Made by a program: the position numbers and the translations under genes. Positions 61,590 through 63,656 of a DNA stretch of 63,656 nucleotides are shown piece after piece. The notes under the pieces were generated by a model. The model searched no databases. It was given only the letters and a program-made list of their open reading frames with translations, and had not been told where the DNA came from. The stretch spans positions 1 through 63,656 of the forward strand of contig CALUJL010000033.1 in assembly GCA_944320955.1 (NCBI GenBank), in the 5' to 3' direction. Source of the stretch: an uncultured Bacteroidaceae bacterium (GTDB lineage Bacteria; Bacteroidota; Bacteroidia; Bacteroidales; Bacteroidaceae). Position 1 is the stretch's first letter. Every line of letters begins with the position of its first letter.

Positions 61590-61682
61590 GGGAAAAGGAA
61601 AAAAGTAGCAGGGCTTTCGGCCGAAAGCCCTGCTACTTATAAGGAAAAGCCCTGCTACTTTTTGGGAAAAGTCCTGCCTCCG
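61590..61682. repeat. Dispersed palindromic repeat cluster 14
   Basis: Three to four units with a TAGCAG variant core, including an inverted pair of AGTAGCAGGGCTTTC (61604-61618) with GAAAGCCCTGCTACTT (61623-61638). Situated downstream of lgt on the minus strand, where it could act as a terminator. The rest of the 61428-61700 gap shows nothing else. Confidence 0.75.
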
Positions 61683-61700
61683 TCCAGTGGCGGCGGCGGC

Positions 61701-62525
61701 TCAGAGCCAGCGTTTGGGGTGCGGATTGCGCACGGCGGTGACTATCAGATAGAGGCCCAGCAGGATGAGCGGGATGGAAAGTTGCTGCCCCAGGTTGAGC
61801 CACATCTGCGCTTCGCGCTCCACTTGCGGGTTCTTCATGAATTCAAGCAGGAAGCGTGTGCCGAAGAAGATGAGCAGCGACACGCCTGTCGTCAGGCCGG
61901 TACGCTCCATGAGTGCCGGCCGCCGCTGCATGGACCAGGCCACCGCGGCCGCCACCACGCAGTAGAGCATCTCGTAGATCTGCGTGGGATGGCAGGGCAA
62001 GCCGTTGTAGAGTTCCTGCCATTCCTTGGAGCGCACGAAGAGGAAGCCCCAGGGGAGGTCGGTGGGGTGGCCGAAGATTTCGGAATTCATCAGGTTGCCC
62101 AGGCGGATGCAGGCGCAGCAGAGCCCGATGGCCGGCACCATGCGGTCGAAGAGCCACCAGACGCTCCTCTTCGTGACCTTGCGGGAATAGACCACGAGCG
62201 CCGCAATCAGGCAGATGACGCCCCCGTGGCTGGCCAGTCCTCCCTTCCAAATGGCGAGGATTTCCGCCGGGTGCTGCGAGTAGTAGTCCCAGTCGTAGAA
62301 GAGGCAGTGCCCCAGCCGGGCGCCGATGATGGAGGCGAGAATCGTGTAGATGAACAGCTTGTCGACCCATTCATCGGGCAGGTTCTCCTGCCGGAAGCGG
62401 CGCGATACCAGATAGTAGCCTATCAGGAAGCCGACGGCCCAGCAGAGGCCGTACCAGCGCACTTCGTGGCCGAAGAATACGAGGGCTACCGGACTGACGT
62501 CCCAGGTGACGGATAGTGGCATCAT
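61701..62525 (-). CDS. lgt: Prolipoprotein diacylglyceryl transferase
   Basis: A 274-residue membrane enzyme that attaches diacylglycerol to the lipobox Cys of prolipoproteins. Motifs: ARLGHCLFYDWDYY, IWKGGLASHGG, the signature RLGNLMNSEIFG and RFLLEFMKNPQ; about seven helices. It follows ddh by 18 nt, so the two are likely one transcript. It serves the many lipoproteins in this window. Confidence 0.94.
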   Translation of the reverse strand: MMPLSVTWDVSPVALVFFGHEVRWYGLCWAVGFLIGYYLVSRRFRQENLPDEWVDKLFIYTILASIIGARLGHCLFYDWDYYSQHPAEILAIWKGGLASHGGVICLIAALVVYSRKVTKRSVWWLFDRMVPAIGLCCACIRLGNLMNSEIFGHPTDLPWGFLFVRSKEWQELYNGLPCHPTQIYEMLYCVVAAAVAWSMQRRPALMERTGLTTGVSLLIFFGTRFLLEFMKNPQVEREAQMWLNLGQQLSIPLILLGLYLIVTAVRNPHPKRWL

Positions 62526-62543
62526 CGGAGGGTGATTCTGCGG

Positions 62544-63446
62544 TTATACCAAATGGGCTATCCATTCCTCGCGTGCGCCGGGCAGCAGGTCGATAGGCGG
62601 AATTTCGGGCATCGTGTAGCACCCGGGCTGCAGGCGCATGGCGGCGCGGGCCACGGCCACGAGGATTTGGGCCGTGAGGGCCGGGTTGTTTATCTTCATG
62701 TTGAACTCGAAGAGCTGGTTTTGTGTCGTGCCGCTCACGCCTTTGCGCACGAGGTTTACGCCGTGCCCCATGTCTTTCACGTCGTCCACGCAGGGCACTA
62801 CCTGCACGTATGTCTCGTCGGAGGCGAAGTAGGGGTCGGCTTTTATGGCGTCGGCCACGGCTTTCTCCTCATAGCCTTCCTCCAGTTCGATGTAGACCAT
62901 GCGGCGGTGTATGCCCTCGCCCGTGGGGATGGTCATGGAGAGCGCGGCTTTCACCCCGGGGATGCTCTTCACGGCCACGGTGTGCCCCATGCTCATGCCG
63001 GGACCGAAGTTGGTATAGGTGATTCCCTTGGGGGCCATGGCCTGCAGCAGCGTGCGGATGACGGAGTCGCTGCCCGGGTCCCAGCCGGCGGAGAGGACGG
63101 CCACTTTCCCCGCCTTGCGGGCCGCTTCCATCAGGCGGCTGCGCAGTCCGGGAATCTGGCCGTGGATGTCGAAGCTGTCCACGGTGTTTATCCCCTCCTG
63201 GAGCAGCTCGGTGGCGTAGGCCTCTACGCTGCGCGTGGGGGTGCAGAGCAGGGCCACGTCGACGGCGCCCAGTTCTTTCACGGTTTTCACTACGGGGTAG
63301 GGGGTCAGTTCCAGCGGCTTTCCGCCTTCTGCCCCTGCGCGGCGCACGATGCCTGCTATCTCGAAGTCGGGAGCGGCTTGCAGGGCCTGGAGCACATAGT
63401 GCCCGATGTTGCCATAACCTACGATGGCTGCTTTGATTTTGTCCAT
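62544..63446 (-). CDS. ddh: Meso-diaminopimelate D-dehydrogenase
   Basis: A 300-residue NADPH-dependent dehydrogenase making meso-diaminopimelate directly from tetrahydrodipicolinate for peptidoglycan and lysine. N-terminal Rossmann motif AIVGYGNIGHYVLQAL, substrate region SAGWDPGSDSVIRTL, NFGPGMSMGHTVAVK, and KINNPALTAQILVA near the end. Length and order are as in the Corynebacterium and Bacteroides enzymes. Confidence 0.94.
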   Translation of the reverse strand: MDKIKAAIVGYGNIGHYVLQALQAAPDFEIAGIVRRAGAEGGKPLELTPYPVVKTVKELGAVDVALLCTPTRSVEAYATELLQEGINTVDSFDIHGQIPGLRSRLMEAARKAGKVAVLSAGWDPGSDSVIRTLLQAMAPKGITYTNFGPGMSMGHTVAVKSIPGVKAALSMTIPTGEGIHRRMVYIELEEGYEEKAVADAIKADPYFASDETYVQVVPCVDDVKDMGHGVNLVRKGVSGTTQNQLFEFNMKINNPALTAQILVAVARAAMRLQPGCYTMPEIPPIDLLPGAREEWIAHLV

Positions 63447-63492
63447 AGGATGTGTAAGGTTTGAGTTGTGATCCGGATCTTGTCCGGGGCTG

Positions 63493-63524
63493 CAAATATA
63501 TGGATTTCGCGCCGCCCGGACAAA
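63493..63524 (-). promoter_or_regulatory. Promoter of ddh-lgt
   Basis: On the minus strand TTTG (63524-63521), about 20 nt, then TATATTTG (63500-63493): full consensus, 46 nt before the ddh start. Confidence 0.6.
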
Positions 63525-63612
63525 CGAATGCCGCTCCTGACTTCATCACTTTTTTGCGCCATCATATAGCGCACAATGATAATCAGCGAGTTACGTAAAA
63601 TTATTGGGTGGT

Positions 63613-63645
63613 TTGGGTGGCGCAAGCGAAAAACGTGTACCTTTG
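63613..63645 (+). promoter_or_regulatory. Promoter reading out of the window
   Basis: TTG (63613-63615) and TACCTTTG (63638-63645) on the plus strand, divergent to ddh; the first ATGs after it (63649, 63653) are at the window edge. Confidence 0.45.
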
Positions 63646-63656
63646 CACCATGTATG

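Overview
The window looks like chromosomal DNA from a GC-rich (roughly 60% GC by eye) member of the Bacteroidales. The evidence is: promoters of the Bacteroidetes type (TTG about 20 nt upstream of TAnnTTTG) in front of many genes; no convincing Shine-Dalgarno sequences; an rprX/rprY-type two-component pair; meso-diaminopimelate dehydrogenase; a bifunctional thrA next to a phosphoglycerate-mutase-like presumed homoserine kinase; carboxypeptidase-regulatory/TonB-type outer-membrane barrels; glycoside hydrolases; and secreted proteins ending in short sorting-domain-like tails. I cannot name the genus. No rRNA, tRNA, CRISPR array, integrase or transposase was recognised.

Layout. 0-8 kb: a truncated outer-membrane barrel gene, then a compact export locus with a double-glycine-leader peptide carrying seven cysteines at exact 5-residue spacing, an intact TonB-receptor-like barrel, a C39-peptidase ABC exporter and a small HlyD-like protein. 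8-16 kb: a secreted PI-PLC-like protein (minus strand), then an apparent four-gene operon of a PrsW-like membrane protease, a stand-alone RyR-domain protein and two large membrane proteins with channel-like segments, RCK-like Rossmann domains and C-terminal RyR-like domains; a CDF metal transporter converges on it. 16-23 kb: GH2, GH5 and GH3 glycosidases and a metallophosphoesterase. 23-30 kb: menA, five glycosyltransferases and cysE. 30-38 kb: an RlmL-like methyltransferase, a DPP-IV-like peptidase, purD, an unknown membrane protein and two components of a metal ABC transporter without a permease. 38-46 kb: GH43, GH51-like arabinofuranosidase, a secreted arginine-deiminase-like enzyme and a glycosyltransferase. 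46-51 kb: the threonine operon. 51-57 kb: a five-gene envelope cluster (porin, imelysin, di-heme oxidoreductase, porin, mono-heme lipoprotein) that looks like iron handling. 57-59 kb: a divergent hemerythrin protein with a LuxR-type regulator. 59-63.6 kb: rprXY, lgt and ddh.

Three things stand out. (1) The Cys-pentapeptide precursor with its own exporter and outer-membrane receptor may be a secreted peptide or metal-binding peptide system. (2) The PrsW-RyR-channel operon looks like an uncharacterised ligand-sensing membrane system. (3) A dispersed short palindromic repeat (core AAAAGCG-CTGC-CGCTTTT and variants) occurs in 14 small clusters across 64 kb. Most lie between genes, but at least four lie in frame inside genes, where they add low-complexity loops or even build a signal peptide. 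Two near-identical clusters form direct repeats around the GH43 gene.
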